From positions 1,178,001-1,242,000 of the forward strand of contig NZ_JAIGNN010000001.1 in the NCBI RefSeq assembly GCF_019711565.1: a DNA stretch of 64,000 nucleotides, given 5' to 3'. Within the stretch, counting starts at the first letter, position 1; each line of letters starts with the position of its first letter. Position numbers and translations under genes: made by a program. This DNA is from Qipengyuania proteolytica. GTDB taxonomy: Bacteria; Pseudomonadota; Alphaproteobacteria; Sphingomonadales; Sphingomonadaceae. The notes under the pieces were generated by a model. The model saw only the letters and a list, made by a program, of their open reading frames with translations, ran no database searches and was not told where the DNA came from. Positions 46,347-56,193 of this stretch are shown here, piece after piece.

Positions 46347-48496
46347 GGATCGACGTCTACCGCTATTCGCACGCCGGGCGGGTGGTCGACCTGCCTCAGC
46401 CAGCCGCGGATCACGTCCTGCAATTGCACGCTGCGGCGCGCATTGATGAGGAAGCGGTAGCGATAGCGACCACGCAGCAGCGCCATCGGCGCAGGCGCCG
46501 GACCGAGAATCTGGCACTCCTCCACCTGCGGGCGGAAGGCGCCGAGCCGGTTGGCGGCCTCGCGCGCTTCGGCATCGTCTTCCGACGAGATGATGATCGC
46601 TGCCCAGCGGCCGAAGGGCGGGGCGCCGGCGTGACGGCGGCCCTCGGCCTCGACCTCGTAGAAGGCGTCGCGGTCCCCGGCGGCGAGCGCGGCGATGACG
46701 CTGGCTTCCGGGTGGCGCGTCTGGATCAGTACTTCACCGGGTTTGGTCCCGCGCCCCGCGCGCCCGGCGACCTGCGCGACCTGCTGGTAGGTCCGCTCGC
46801 CCGCGCGCAGATCGCCGCCTTCGAGGCCGAGATCGGCATCGACGACACCGACGAGCGTCAGGTCCGGGAAATGGAACCCCTTGGTTACCAATTGCGTGCC
46901 GACGATAACGTCGATCGCCTTCGCCTCGACCGCGGCGATGAATTCGGCGGCGCGGCCGGGCGAATTGAGCGTGTCGGAGGTGGCGACGAATACCCGCGCA
47001 TCGGGCACCCGCTCGGCCACTTCGTCGGCGATCCGCTCGACGCCGGGGCCGCAGGCGACGAGGCAATCGGGCTCGCCGCATTCGGGACAGGCGCTGGGGC
47101 TCGGGGTCTCGTGGCCGCAATGGTGGCAGGCGAGGCGGCGGGAGAAGCGGTGCTCGACCAGCCAGGCGCTGCAATTGGGGCACTGGAAGCGGAAGCCGCA
47201 ATTGCGGCACAACGTCAGCGGCGCATAGCCGCGGCGGTTGAGGAACAGCAGCGATTGTTCGCCCTTGGCCAGCCGCTCCTCGATCCCGTTGACCAGCCGC
47301 TGGGCGAGCCATATCCCGTGCGGCGGCTTTTCCTGCGTGAGGTCGATCGTGTCGATCGCGGGCAGTTCCGCGCCGCCGAACCGGCTCGGCAGATCGACCT
47401 TGGTGTAGATCCCGCTCTCCGCCATCTGCAGGCTTTCCAGCGCAGGCGTGGCGCTGGCGAGGACCACCGGCACCTGCTCGAAATGCGCGCGCATCACCGC
47501 GACGTCGCGCGCGTTGTAGCGCACCCCGTCCTCCTGCTTGAAGCTCACCTCATGCGCCTCGTCGACGACGATCAGGCCGAGCTTGCGGAAGGGGAGGAAC
47601 AGCGCGGAGCGTGCACCCACCACGACCTGCGCCGTGCCCTGCGCAACCGCGCGATAGGCGCGCCGCCGCTCGGTGGATTTGAGCGAGGAATGCCACAGCA
47701 CCGGCGCGGCGCCGAACCGTTCTTCGAAACGGTGGAGGAAGTTTTCGGTCAGCGCGATCTCGGGCAGCAGGACGAGCACCTGGCGGCCCATCCGCAGCGC
47801 CTCGGCGACGGGTTCGAAATAGGTCTCGGTCTTGCCCGATCCGGTCACGCCGTCGAGCAGGAAGGGCGCGAATTCGGCCTTGCGCACTGCCTCGGCGAAG
47901 GTGGCGGAGGCTTCGGCCTGTTCCGGGCTCAGCTCGATATGCGCGAAATCGGGCTGCGCCGCGTCGTAGGGCCGGTCGCAATCGACCTCGATCGGTTCGA
48001 GCACGCCCTGATTGACGAGCCCGCGCAGCACGCCCTCGCTGACCCCCGCTATGCCGGACAGTTCGCGAATGTTCGCCTGCTCGCCCTCCAGCGATTCCAT
48101 CGCGGCCAGCCGCTGCGGGGTCAGCCGTTCGGGCATGCCCCCGGTCAGCCGGTATTCGGTCATCGTCGCCGGACCTTTGAGCGCCCCGCCCGAGCTCAGC
48201 GCCATGCGCGCCACGCTCGCCAGCGAGGCGACGTAATAGTCCGCGGTCCATTCGATCAGCCGCCGCAGCGCGGCGGAGAGCGGCGGGACCGGCAGAACCC
48301 CGCGCAAATTCCGCAGCTTCTCTGCCGGAACCTCGGTCCCGGGGAGCCGTTCAGCCTCCCAGACGATCCCGATCACGGTGCGCGGGCCCAGCGGGCATTC
48401 GACCACCGAACCGGGCTCGACAGGCAGGCCCTCGGGCGCCTTGTAGTCCAGCGGACCAAGGGCGGCATTGAGGACGAGGCAGCGCACGCGGTTCAT
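46331..48496 (-). CDS. priA: primosomal replication restart helicase PriA
   Basis: 721 residues. N-terminal 3' DNA-binding domain, then the SF2 helicase core: Walker A DGVTGSGKTETYF, DEAH box VVDEAHEVSFKQ, motif III ASATPALESL. The zinc-binding cysteines between motifs are complete: LCRNCGFRFQCPNCSAW, CHHCGHE and CPECGEPDC. Motif VI region QVAGRAGRG. PriA reloads the replisome at stalled forks. ATG 48496 is the best start; the frame continues upstream without support. Confidence 0.95.
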   Translation of the reverse strand: MNRVRCLVLNAALGPLDYKAPEGLPVEPGSVVECPLGPRTVIGIVWEAERLPGTEVPAEKLRNLRGVLPVPPLSAALRRLIEWTADYYVASLASVARMALSSGGALKGPATMTEYRLTGGMPERLTPQRLAAMESLEGEQANIRELSGIAGVSEGVLRGLVNQGVLEPIEVDCDRPYDAAQPDFAHIELSPEQAEASATFAEAVRKAEFAPFLLDGVTGSGKTETYFEPVAEALRMGRQVLVLLPEIALTENFLHRFEERFGAAPVLWHSSLKSTERRRAYRAVAQGTAQVVVGARSALFLPFRKLGLIVVDEAHEVSFKQEDGVRYNARDVAVMRAHFEQVPVVLASATPALESLQMAESGIYTKVDLPSRFGGAELPAIDTIDLTQEKPPHGIWLAQRLVNGIEERLAKGEQSLLFLNRRGYAPLTLCRNCGFRFQCPNCSAWLVEHRFSRRLACHHCGHETPSPSACPECGEPDCLVACGPGVERIADEVAERVPDARVFVATSDTLNSPGRAAEFIAAVEAKAIDVIVGTQLVTKGFHFPDLTLVGVVDADLGLEGGDLRAGERTYQQVAQVAGRAGRGTKPGEVLIQTRHPEASVIAALAAGDRDAFYEVEAEGRRHAGAPPFGRWAAIIISSEDDAEAREAANRLGAFRPQVEECQILGPAPAPMALLRGRYRYRFLINARRSVQLQDVIRGWLRQVDHPPGVRIAVDVDPYSFV

Positions 48497-48560
48497 GGCC
48501 GGGCCATATGGGCGGCGCGACAGGGGTGCAACAAGGGTGGGATGGAAGAGGACTGAAGAT

Positions 48561-49256
48561 ATGACCGAGATTATGCAACGACCCACCGGACGCCGCGCGT
48601 TCATCGGCGGACTGTCGCTTGGCGGAGCCGCGCTCATCCTTCCCGGATGCGCGGGCCTGCCCGGTTTCAGCATGGTCGATGCCGTCCAGCGCCTGCTCTA
48701 CCTTTCGAGCGAGCGCGCCTTCATGCGCATGCTCCAGCGCGACGGGTTCTGGGACCAGCAGGTCGCGCAGCTGGGCCTCAATAACCTGCTCGGCACGCGC
48801 GGCGATGTGCTGAGTCGGATCCTGACGTCCGCCCTGTTCAAGAACCGGCTCGAGAATGCCTTCGGCGACATTGCCTACGAAGGCGCCGAACGCGCGGCTC
48901 CGCTGGTGACCGAGGCCGTGCGCACCATCGGCTTCCAGAACGCGATCGACCTGGTGCGCGGCGGTCCCACCGCGGCCACCGCCTTCCTGCGCGGTTCGAT
49001 GGGCGAGACTTTGGTCGAAGCGATGGTGCCCGAACTGGGCACTGCCATGCGCGTGGCGCAGGACCCGCTCGTGGGCGAACTGATCCGCGGCCTGACCGGC
49101 GTCGACCTGGCGGGCGCGACCACTCGCTTCGCCGGCAATGTCGACGATACGATCTGGCGGGAAATCGGCGTCGAGGAAGCCGCGATCCGCCGCGATCCGC
49201 GTGCGACCAACGATGCGCTGCTGATCGGCGTCTTCGGCACCGGCGCCGGGTACTAG
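48561..49256 (+). CDS. DUF4197 family lipoprotein
   Basis: 231 residues. The N-terminal RRAFIGGLSLGGAALILPGCAG combines twin-arginine-like RR and a lipobox (LPGC), so it may be exported folded and lipidated. The rest is helical: SSERAFMRMLQRDGFWDQQVAQ, LFKNRLENAFGDIAYEGAERAAPLVTEAV, FGTGAG at the end. This matches DUF4197. Function unknown. ATG 48561 has GAAGA upstream. It is divergent from priA. Confidence 0.86.
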   Translation: MTEIMQRPTGRRAFIGGLSLGGAALILPGCAGLPGFSMVDAVQRLLYLSSERAFMRMLQRDGFWDQQVAQLGLNNLLGTRGDVLSRILTSALFKNRLENAFGDIAYEGAERAAPLVTEAVRTIGFQNAIDLVRGGPTAATAFLRGSMGETLVEAMVPELGTAMRVAQDPLVGELIRGLTGVDLAGATTRFAGNVDDTIWREIGVEEAAIRRDPRATNDALLIGVFGTGAGY

Positions 49257-49315
49257 CCGCGCCGCCACTGCATCGCTAAGGCATCCGGGAATCGCAAATC
49301 CCGGAGCGCGCACGC

Positions 49316-49975
49316 ATGAAATTCTTCGTCGACACCGCCGAAATCGCCGACATCAAGGAACTGGCCGAGACTGGCCTGCTGGATGGCGTCACCACCAATC
49401 CCTCGCTGATCGCCAAGTCGGGCCGGGACTTCATGGAGGTGACGAAGGAAATCTGCGGCATCGTCGACGGGCCGGTCAGTGCCGAGGTGGTCGCGCTCGA
49501 TCACGAAACGATGATGAAGGAAGCCGAGACGCTGCGGAAGATCGCGGACAATGTCTGCATCAAGGTGCCGCTGACGATCGACGGGCTCAAGACCTGCAAG
49601 AAGCTGCGCGCCGACGGCACGATGGTCAACGTCACGCTGTGCTTCTCCGCCAACCAGGCGCTGCTGGCGGCGAAGGCCGGGGCGAGCTTCATTTCGCCTT
49701 TCGTCGGCCGGCACGACGACAACGGTTTCGACGGGATGGCGCTGATCGAGGACATCCACCAGATCTACAGCAATTACGGTTTCGAGACCGAAATCCTCGT
49801 CGCCTCGATCCGCAACCCGGTCCATGTGCTCCAGAGTGCGCTGATCGGCGCGGACGTCGCCACCATGCCACCCGCCGTCATCAAGGGCCTCTTCAAGCAT
49901 GTCCTGACCGACAAAGGCATCGAAGGTTTCGTCGCCGACTGGGCGAAGACCGGCCAGACGATCCCGACCGCCTGA
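49316..49975 (+). CDS. fsa: transaldolase-like / fructose-6-phosphate aldolase
   Basis: 219 residues, the short transaldolase class. Schiff-base Lys83 lies in VCIKVPLT. Marks: [74 protein letters not shown]. Alphaproteobacterial proteins of this form act as transaldolase in the pentose phosphate pathway or as F6P aldolase. It lies 10 nt before cobT. Confidence 0.92.
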   Translation: MKFFVDTAEIADIKELAETGLLDGVTTNPSLIAKSGRDFMEVTKEICGIVDGPVSAEVVALDHETMMKEAETLRKIADNVCIKVPLTIDGLKTCKKLRADGTMVNVTLCFSANQALLAAKAGASFISPFVGRHDDNGFDGMALIEDIHQIYSNYGFETEILVASIRNPVHVLQSALIGADVATMPPAVIKGLFKHVLTDKGIEGFVADWAKTGQTIPTA

Positions 49976-49985
49976 CGAGCAAAGC

Positions 49986-51809
49986 TTGGCCGACCAGACG
50001 CCCCTCGACCGTTTCAAGCAGGCGCTGACCGGCGCTTCGCGCGCACTCGCGCAGGAACCGGAGGTCGAGATCGCCTGGAGCGCCGATGCGCCGGCGCAGG
50101 CGGGCAAGAACTTCCGTGTGCCGCTGCCCGGCCGCAACCTGCCCAAGGAGCAGGCCACCGAGGCGCGCGGCTTTGCCGACAGCTTCGCGCTCAGGCTGCG
50201 GCACCATAACGAGGCGCTGCACAACAAGGGCGCTCCGCCGGAGCCGATCGCGCGCGCCTGCTACGACGCGATCGAGCGCGTGCGCTACGAGGCGATCGGC
50301 GCGAACCGCTTTGCCGGCATCCGCGAGAACCTCGGCTCGGCGGTCGAGATACGCACCAATGCCGATCCCATCGTGCGTGCCGACGAGGCGGGCGAGGTGC
50401 CCTTGCCGACCGCGCTGTCGCTGATGCTGCGCGAGGCACTGACCGGCGAGGCGATCCCCGAACGGGCGCGCGGCGCGGTGGACATGGTGCGTGAGGATAT
50501 TCTCGCCAAGATCGGCACCGACATGGACGATCTCGCCGGCGTGCTCGACGACCAGACCGCCTTCCAGGACCTGACGCTCGACATGCTGCGGCATCTCGAA
50601 CTGACGCTGCCGGACCAGCAGGACGCGACCTATGCCGAGGACGGCGAGGACGAGGAAGGCGAGAGCCCCGAGCAGGACGACGAGACCGACGAGGAAGACG
50701 AAGGCGGTGCCGAACCGCAGGCGAGCGATGCGCGCTCCGAAGTGACCGACGGCGAATCCGATGGCGAGGCTGGCGAGGAGGTCGAGGGCGAGCAGGAGAT
50801 GGCCGACGGCGATCCTTCGGACGAGGAGGGCGAGGGCATGCAGCCCGTTCGCCCGAATCGCCCGTGGACCGAAATCCCCGACGGCTTCGACTACAAGCCC
50901 TATACCACGAGGTTCGACGAGGTCGTCGAGGCACCCGAGCTATGCGACAACGAGGAGCTCGACCGGCTGCGCGCCTATCTCGACAGCCAGCTGGCGGGCC
51001 TGCAAGGGATAGTCACGCGGCTCGCCAACCGGCTCCAGCGCCGCCTGATGGCGCAGCAAAGCCGCAGCTGGGATTTCGACCAGGAAGAAGGCCTGCTCGA
51101 TGCGGCACGCCTCACCCGCGTGGTCGTCAGTCCCGGCCACGCACTCAGCTACAAGATCGAGCGCGATACCGAGTTCAAGGACACGGTCGTCACGCTGCTG
51201 ATCGACAATTCGGGCTCGATGCGCGGGCGCCCGATCAGCATCGCCGCGATCAGCGCGGACATCCTCGCCCGCACGCTCGAACGCTGCGGCGTGAAGACCG
51301 AGATTCTCGGTTTCACCACGCGCGCGTGGAAGGGTGGGCAGAGCCGCGAGGCCTGGCTCGCTGATGGCCGCCCCGCCAACCCGGGGCGCCTCAACGATCT
51401 AAGGCACATCCTCTACAAGAAGGCGGACGAGCCCTGGCGCCGCGCGCGCCGCAACCTCGGCCTGATGATGCGCGAAGGGCTGCTGAAGGAAAACATCGAC
51501 GGCGAGGCGCTGCTGTGGGCGCACGATCGCCTGCTGCGCCGCCCCGAGGACCGCCGCATCCTGATGGTCATTTCCGACGGCGCGCCGGTCGACGACAGCA
51601 CATTGAGCGTCAATCAGGCGGGCTATCTGGAAAGCCACCTGCGCAAGGTGATCGACTGGATCGAAAAGCAGAGCCCGGTCCAGCTCGCCGCCATCGGCAT
51701 CGGCCACGACGTCACGCGTTACTACAAACGTTCGGTGACGATCATGGATGTCGAACAGTTGGGCGGAACTATCATCGAACAATTGGCCGACCTGTTTGAG
51801 GTGGATTAG
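49986..51809 (+). CDS. cobT: CobT-like cobaltochelatase subunit (vWA protein)
   Basis: 607 residues with a TTG start at 49986; no nearby ATG or GTG fits. The N-terminal half is alpha-helical; residues about 218-285 form a very acidic tract (mostly Glu/Asp with Gly, Ser). The C-terminal half is a von Willebrand A domain with a MIDAS ([14 protein letters not shown]) and [13 protein letters not shown]. CobT and the AAA+ CobS drive CobN in aerobic cobalt insertion. Neither cobS nor cobN is in this window, so it may serve another AAA+ partner. Confidence 0.9.
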   Translation: MADQTPLDRFKQALTGASRALAQEPEVEIAWSADAPAQAGKNFRVPLPGRNLPKEQATEARGFADSFALRLRHHNEALHNKGAPPEPIARACYDAIERVRYEAIGANRFAGIRENLGSAVEIRTNADPIVRADEAGEVPLPTALSLMLREALTGEAIPERARGAVDMVREDILAKIGTDMDDLAGVLDDQTAFQDLTLDMLRHLELTLPDQQDATYAEDGEDEEGESPEQDDETDEEDEGGAEPQASDARSEVTDGESDGEAGEEVEGEQEMADGDPSDEEGEGMQPVRPNRPWTEIPDGFDYKPYTTRFDEVVEAPELCDNEELDRLRAYLDSQLAGLQGIVTRLANRLQRRLMAQQSRSWDFDQEEGLLDAARLTRVVVSPGHALSYKIERDTEFKDTVVTLLIDNSGSMRGRPISIAAISADILARTLERCGVKTEILGFTTRAWKGGQSREAWLADGRPANPGRLNDLRHILYKKADEPWRRARRNLGLMMREGLLKENIDGEALLWAHDRLLRRPEDRRILMVISDGAPVDDSTLSVNQAGYLESHLRKVIDWIEKQSPVQLAAIGIGHDVTRYYKRSVTIMDVEQLGGTIIEQLADLFEVD

Positions 51810-51882
51810 GGCTCGATACCGCTTGCACCCGAGACGAACCGTGGTATTTGGGCGACGGACAGGGAATTGGGGTAGCGCTTAC

Positions 51883-52572
51883 ATGAAAATTGCTGGATTC
51901 GGCCGGATGGCCGTCGCTGCTGCAGCGTTCTGCGGCATGGGATCGGCTGCGCTTGCGCAAGACGCGGCTGACACCGTGGATGCTACGGCCGAGGCGGTTG
52001 GTGTCGCGGTCGTGGAACCGGTCGCTCCAGCGCCGGCCGGTCGTGGGTCGGTCATTCCCAAGCTCACGCCGGTGTTCCTCGAACTGCTCGACGAGGTCAG
52101 CAGCGCGACGGCAACCACGGGCGATACCTTCCGCCTGAAGCTCGTCACCCCGATTGCCGTGGGTGACCGGGTGGTGGTGCAGGCCGGCGCGGAAGGCGTT
52201 GGCGAGGTCGTCCATGCGAAGAAGAAGGGCGGCAGCGGTGCCGGCGGCGAACTGTTGCTCGCGGCCCGCTACCTGACGCTGGCCGATGGCCGCCAACTGC
52301 CGCTGCGCAGCATGCAGATGATGGCGACCGGCAAGGATGAGGACGGCAAGGTCCAGGTGATGACCGGGCTCGTCGGCGCTTTCGGCATGCTGGTGAAGGG
52401 CAGGGACACGATCATCGCGCCGGGCCGCATGGCGCAGGCCAAGGTCAAGGAAGACTTCCCGGTCGAGGTGCCCGTCGCCCAACCGGCCCAGGAAGTCGCA
52501 CAGGTTTCGGATTCGATCGGAGGGGGCATGATGGACGCGCCCGAAGGCGAGACACTTCAGGGAGTTGAATAA
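51883..52572 (+). CDS. exported protein of unknown function
   Basis: 229 residues. Signal peptide (RMAVAAAAFCGMGSAALAQ) cleaved near AQDAAD. The mature protein has an Ala/Val/Pro-rich stretch, then FRLKLVTPIAVGDRVVVQAGAEGVGEVVHAKKKGG, a pattern of surface-exposed beta hairpins seen in proteins with a SH3-like or TolB-like barrel. No cysteine or catalytic motif in the mature part. I recognise no family. Its last base overlaps the start of the next gene (TAATG), so the two secreted proteins are probably made together. Confidence 0.8.
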   Translation: MKIAGFGRMAVAAAAFCGMGSAALAQDAADTVDATAEAVGVAVVEPVAPAPAGRGSVIPKLTPVFLELLDEVSSATATTGDTFRLKLVTPIAVGDRVVVQAGAEGVGEVVHAKKKGGSGAGGELLLAARYLTLADGRQLPLRSMQMMATGKDEDGKVQVMTGLVGAFGMLVKGRDTIIAPGRMAQAKVKEDFPVEVPVAQPAQEVAQVSDSIGGGMMDAPEGETLQGVE

Positions 52573-53111
52573 TGCGCAAGTTCACGATTTTTGCCGCCGC
52601 ACTGGCCGCGACGACCATGATTTCCGGCCCGGCTCAGGCGGCCGACAAGGTCGATGCCACCGAAATCGTCCTTCCGGCCCCGGCCGAAGACACCGGCCAG
52701 GTCGTCTTCTTTCGTCCCGCCGGCATGGGCGGCGCGGTGGCCTGCTCGATCCACGAGAACGACCAGAAGATCAGCTCGCTCGGCGGCGGTCGCTATTTCG
52801 TCCTCGAAACGACGCCCGGCCGTCACGAATACACCGTGAAGACCGAGAGCAAGGACTCGCTCGCGCTCGAAGTCGAATCGGGTGAACGCCAGTGGGTCGC
52901 GTGCAAGATCAAGATGGGCATCATCGTCGGCCGTCCCGACATTCGCCCTGCGACCGAGGACGAGTTCCGCTCGGCGAAGAAGTTCGCGATGGTCGACGAT
53001 GACGACATGAACGCCGAACTGGGTGCCATGACCTCGGCCGCCGTCCAAGCCCGCCTCAACGGCGGTGCGGCAGTCGAAGCCGAGGTCGAGGCGGAAGCCG
53101 CCGCCGAGTAA
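52572..53111 (+). CDS. DUF2846-like exported protein
   Basis: 179 residues. Signal peptide (FTIFAAALAATTMISGPAQA). The mature domain contains GQVVFFRPAGMGG, CSIHENDQKISSLGGGRYFVLETTPGRHEYTVK and ERQWVACKIKMG, which match DUF2846, a small beta-rich lipoprotein-type domain usually exported. Two cysteines (ACSIHE, ACKIK) may form a disulfide. The tail is Ala/Glu rich. It starts on the last base of the preceding gene (TAATG). Confidence 0.85.
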   Translation: MRKFTIFAAALAATTMISGPAQAADKVDATEIVLPAPAEDTGQVVFFRPAGMGGAVACSIHENDQKISSLGGGRYFVLETTPGRHEYTVKTESKDSLALEVESGERQWVACKIKMGIIVGRPDIRPATEDEFRSAKKFAMVDDDDMNAELGAMTSAAVQARLNGGAAVEAEVEAEAAAE

Positions 53112-53194
53112 TTCTCGCGCGGACAATTCGCAAACACCGGCGCGCCGGGGCGGGAGTGCTTGCACTTCTTCCCCGGCGCGCTAGCGTTTCGGGC

Positions 53195-53875
53195 ATGGGA
53201 ATATCCGTCACCGAAGCAGTCTGCTCGCGCCGTTCCGTGCGCGCTTTCACCAGCCAGCCGGTCGAGCGCGAACGGCTCGCCCGGATTCTCGAGAAGGCGC
53301 AGCGATCGCCGTCTGGGGGAAACACGCAGCCGTGGCACGGCATCGTGCTGACCGGCGCGCCGATGCAACGCCTGTTCGACCGGATCGCGCAGGACCTGCC
53401 TAGGGGGCGCGAGGCCTTTGCGCCCGAATACCACGTCTATCCGCCCGATCTCGACGGCGCCTACGAACAGCGCCGCCGCGGCGTGGGCGAGGACATGTAC
53501 GGCGCGCTCGAAATCTCCCGCGAGGAGAAGGGCAAGCGGCTGATGTGGTTCGCCAACAATTTCCGCGCCTTCGGGGCGCCGGTGCTGATGCTGGTCCACA
53601 CGCCGAAATACATGGGCCCGCCGCAGTGGAGCGATATCGGCATGTGGCTGCAGACCATCGGCCTGCTGTGCCGCGAGGAAGGGCTCGACACCTGTTTCCA
53701 GGAGGCCTGGGCGGTGTACAGCCCGCAGATCCGCGAGGTGGTGGACATTCCGGACGACCACATCTTCTTCTGCGGCGTCGCCATCGGTTACCGCGACGAA
53801 GGCGCGCCGGTGAACAATTTCGAGGTGAAGCGCGCGCCGCTGGACGAAAGCGTGCGGTGGGAGGGTTGGCAGTAA
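53195..53875 (+). CDS. nitroreductase family protein
   Basis: 226 residues from ATG 53195. FMN-binding marks: SRRSVRAFTSQPVERERLARILEKAQRSPSGGNTQPWH at the N-terminus, GMWLQTIGLLCREEGLDTCFQEAW in the middle, and the C-terminal CGVAIGYRDEGAPVNNFEVKRAPLDESV. It should reduce nitroaromatics or quinones with NAD(P)H. Ribosome site is weak. It lies 26 nt upstream of cysS. Confidence 0.9.
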   Translation: MGISVTEAVCSRRSVRAFTSQPVERERLARILEKAQRSPSGGNTQPWHGIVLTGAPMQRLFDRIAQDLPRGREAFAPEYHVYPPDLDGAYEQRRRGVGEDMYGALEISREEKGKRLMWFANNFRAFGAPVLMLVHTPKYMGPPQWSDIGMWLQTIGLLCREEGLDTCFQEAWAVYSPQIREVVDIPDDHIFFCGVAIGYRDEGAPVNNFEVKRAPLDESVRWEGWQ

Positions 53876-53901
53876 GCCTGCGCCCACCTAATGCGCCACA
53901 C

Positions 53902-55416
53902 ATGACCGAAACGCCGCTCAAGCTGTTCAATTCGCTGACCCGCCAGCTGGAAGAGTTCCAGCCGATCCATGCAGGCGAGGCGCCAGACTTCGTTGCCGAA
54001 GCAAGAGTCTATTCCTGCGGGCCCACGGTCTACAACTACCAGCACATCGGCAATATGCGCGCCTATGTCTTCGCCGATACGCTGGGGCGCGTGCTGCAAT
54101 GGAAGGGCTACAAGCTCACCCACGTCATCAACATCACCGATGTCGGCCACCTCACCTCGGATGCGGACGAGGGCGAGGACAAGATGGAAAAGATGGCTGC
54201 GCGCGAGAACAAGAGCGCGTGGGACATCGCGAAATTCTACCAGGAGGATTTCGAGCGCGACCTCGCGCGGCTGAACGTGCAGCCGAAACAGCACCCGCGC
54301 GCCACCGAATATGTCGAGGCGATGATCGCCTGGGGGCAGAAGATCGCCGACAAGCACTGCTACGAACTCGACAGCGGGCTCTATTTCGATGTTTCGACGG
54401 TGGACGACTACGGCCGCCTTGCGCGTGCCGTGACCGATGAGGGGGAAGGCCGGATCGACACGGTCGAAGGCAAGCGCAACGCCGCCGACTTCGCGATCTG
54501 GCGCAAGACCCCCGCGGGCGAGACGCGGCAGATGGAATGGGATAGCCCGTGGGGCAAGGGCGCGCCCGGCTGGCACCTCGAATGCTCGGTCATGGGCGAG
54601 GCGTTGTTGGGCTTCCCCTTCGACATCCATACCGGCGGGATCGACCACCGCGAGATCCACCACCCGAACGAGATCGCGCAGAACCAGGCCTACTGCTGCA
54701 CAAATGGCTTGGACGACGCGCGCAATTCGGGCGCGCGCATATGGATGCACAACAACTTCCTCGTCGAGCGCAGCGGGAAGATGAGCAAGAGCGCGGGCGA
54801 ATTCCTGCGCCTCCAACTGCTGGTCGATAAAGGCTACCACCCGCTCGCCTACCGCCTGATGTGCCTGCAGGCGCATTATCGCAGCGAGTTGGAGTTCAGC
54901 TGGGAAGGGTTGCAGGCGGCGACGACGCGGTTGAAGCGCATGGTGATGGGCTTGAGGCAGACGCAGGAGGCCCGGTTTGGACAAGCAGCCGGCGCCACCG
55001 TCCCGCCTCCGCCGACCCGGATCGATGCCCTGCGCGTGAAAATCACCCATCCGAAGCTGAGGCCTCTGCTGGACAAGTTCGAGGCCGCCATCCTTGACGA
55101 TCTAAACACCTCCGTCGCGCTGACCGCCCTCGAAGAGGTGATTGCGACGAAAAAAGTGCCTGTCGATCAGAAGGCTGATCTGGCGCTGGGGATGCTGTGG
55201 CCTCTCGGCCTGATGGTTCTCACCCGCGAAGACCTCCGCATCCGCCCGGCGGACGCGCAGATCACCGAAGAGGAGATCGACGCCGAACTGCTCCGTCGCA
55301 AGGAAGCGCGGGCCGCAAAAGATTTTGCAACTTCGGACGCGATCCGCGAAAGTCTCGCGGCGAAGGGCGTCGAGGTGATGGACGGCGACCCGCTCGGATG
55401 GGAATGGAGACTGTAA
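53902..55416 (+). CDS. cysS: cysteinyl-tRNA synthetase
   Basis: 504 residues. Class I synthetase: first zinc cysteine and HIGH-like motif in CGPTVYNYQHIGNMR, WHLECSVMGEALLGFPFDIHTGG with second zinc ligands, and the KMSKS loop in SGKMSKSAGEFLRLQ. The C-terminal helical region has LDKFEAAILDDLNTSVALTALEE. Start ATG 53902 gives the usual N-terminus LKLFNSLTRQLEEF. It is followed after 1 nt by a DUF559 gene. Confidence 0.96.
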   Translation: MTETPLKLFNSLTRQLEEFQPIHAGEAPDFVAEARVYSCGPTVYNYQHIGNMRAYVFADTLGRVLQWKGYKLTHVINITDVGHLTSDADEGEDKMEKMAARENKSAWDIAKFYQEDFERDLARLNVQPKQHPRATEYVEAMIAWGQKIADKHCYELDSGLYFDVSTVDDYGRLARAVTDEGEGRIDTVEGKRNAADFAIWRKTPAGETRQMEWDSPWGKGAPGWHLECSVMGEALLGFPFDIHTGGIDHREIHHPNEIAQNQAYCCTNGLDDARNSGARIWMHNNFLVERSGKMSKSAGEFLRLQLLVDKGYHPLAYRLMCLQAHYRSELEFSWEGLQAATTRLKRMVMGLRQTQEARFGQAAGATVPPPPTRIDALRVKITHPKLRPLLDKFEAAILDDLNTSVALTALEEVIATKKVPVDQKADLALGMLWPLGLMVLTREDLRIRPADAQITEEEIDAELLRRKEARAAKDFATSDAIRESLAAKGVEVMDGDPLGWEWRL

Positions 55417-55417
55417 G

Positions 55418-55729
55418 ATGGCCGATGCGCAAACCCTCCTCTGGCAGCATTTGAAAGACGCGCCGCGGGGTTTGCAATTCGTACGGGACTACAAGGGCGA
55501 CGGGTTCACCCTGCCGTTCTATTGCAAGGAAGCCCATCTCGCGGTCGAAATCGAGGCCGATCCCTTCAAGACCGCCAAGCACACGCTGCGCGACGCCTGG
55601 CAGGAACACCACCGCGTCGATATCATGCAGGTCCCGCCCAGCCACGTGCAGCAGAACGCCTCCGAGGTCGCCAACGCCATCCTCGACATCGCCGAACCGC
55701 GCCGCGAGAGGTTCGCGAAAGTCGACTGA
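55418..55729 (+). CDS. DUF559-like protein
   Basis: 103 residues. It keeps the DUF559 outline (QTLLWQHLKDAPRGLQFVRDYKGDGFTLPFYCKEAHLAVEIEADPFK...HHRVDIMQVP), a fold related to Vsr/restriction-endonuclease-like nucleases. The usual metal-binding Glu-Asp set appears partly replaced (VEIEADPF rather than VEVDGxxH), so nuclease activity is doubtful. Coupled to the next gene by TGATG and placed 1 nt after cysS. Confidence 0.75.
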   Translation: MADAQTLLWQHLKDAPRGLQFVRDYKGDGFTLPFYCKEAHLAVEIEADPFKTAKHTLRDAWQEHHRVDIMQVPPSHVQQNASEVANAILDIAEPRRERFAKVD

Positions 55730-56193
55730 TGCGCCTCTGGCGTCGTACGCGGGCACCCTTCGTGGCGCTCGACGGTGCGGGACCGCAGCGCCACGGTGCG
55801 CGGTATTCGCCGCCCGGAAAACCGGTCGTGAACTTGGCGTCGGAAGCGGGCCTCGCAGTGCTGGTGGCGATGCGGTACCTGCCGGATGATCCGGTCGAGC
55901 GGCCCGATGATTTCGTGCTAGGCTGGACCGAGATCGACGCCGTGCCGGAGCGAATTGCGGAAGCCGGCACCGACGAAGCGGCCATTCGCGGGTGGGTCTC
56001 CGAATGGCTGGAATCGCGCCGATCTCTGCTTGCCGCCGTGACTTCGCGCGTCCTGCCCGAGGCCGACATCGTCCTGATGAACCCGCGCCACCTCTCCGCC
56101 GCGGTAGTTCCTCCCTTGACGACGCGCCCCTTCGACTTCGAAACATGCCTCCACCGTCCGCCCATGCTCGATACCTACCGGAGCTCCGAATGA
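55729..56193 (+). CDS. RES-domain protein (divergent)
   Basis: 154 residues. RES pattern: MRLWRRTRAPFVALDGAGPQRHG start, GARYSPPGKPVVNLASEAGLAVLVAMRYLP, VTSRVLPEADIVLMNPRHL and a C-terminal PFDFETCL. RES proteins such as MbcT degrade NAD+ and are held by Xre/MbcA antitoxins. Here the usual WNxPGxPVxY tyrosine is Asn and the Glu of the following helix is Val, so activity may be lost. No antitoxin gene adjoins. ATG overlaps the DUF559 stop; its stop overlaps the dehydrogenase start (ATGA). Confidence 0.72.
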   Translation: MRLWRRTRAPFVALDGAGPQRHGARYSPPGKPVVNLASEAGLAVLVAMRYLPDDPVERPDDFVLGWTEIDAVPERIAEAGTDEAAIRGWVSEWLESRRSLLAAVTSRVLPEADIVLMNPRHLSAAVVPPLTTRPFDFETCLHRPPMLDTYRSSE

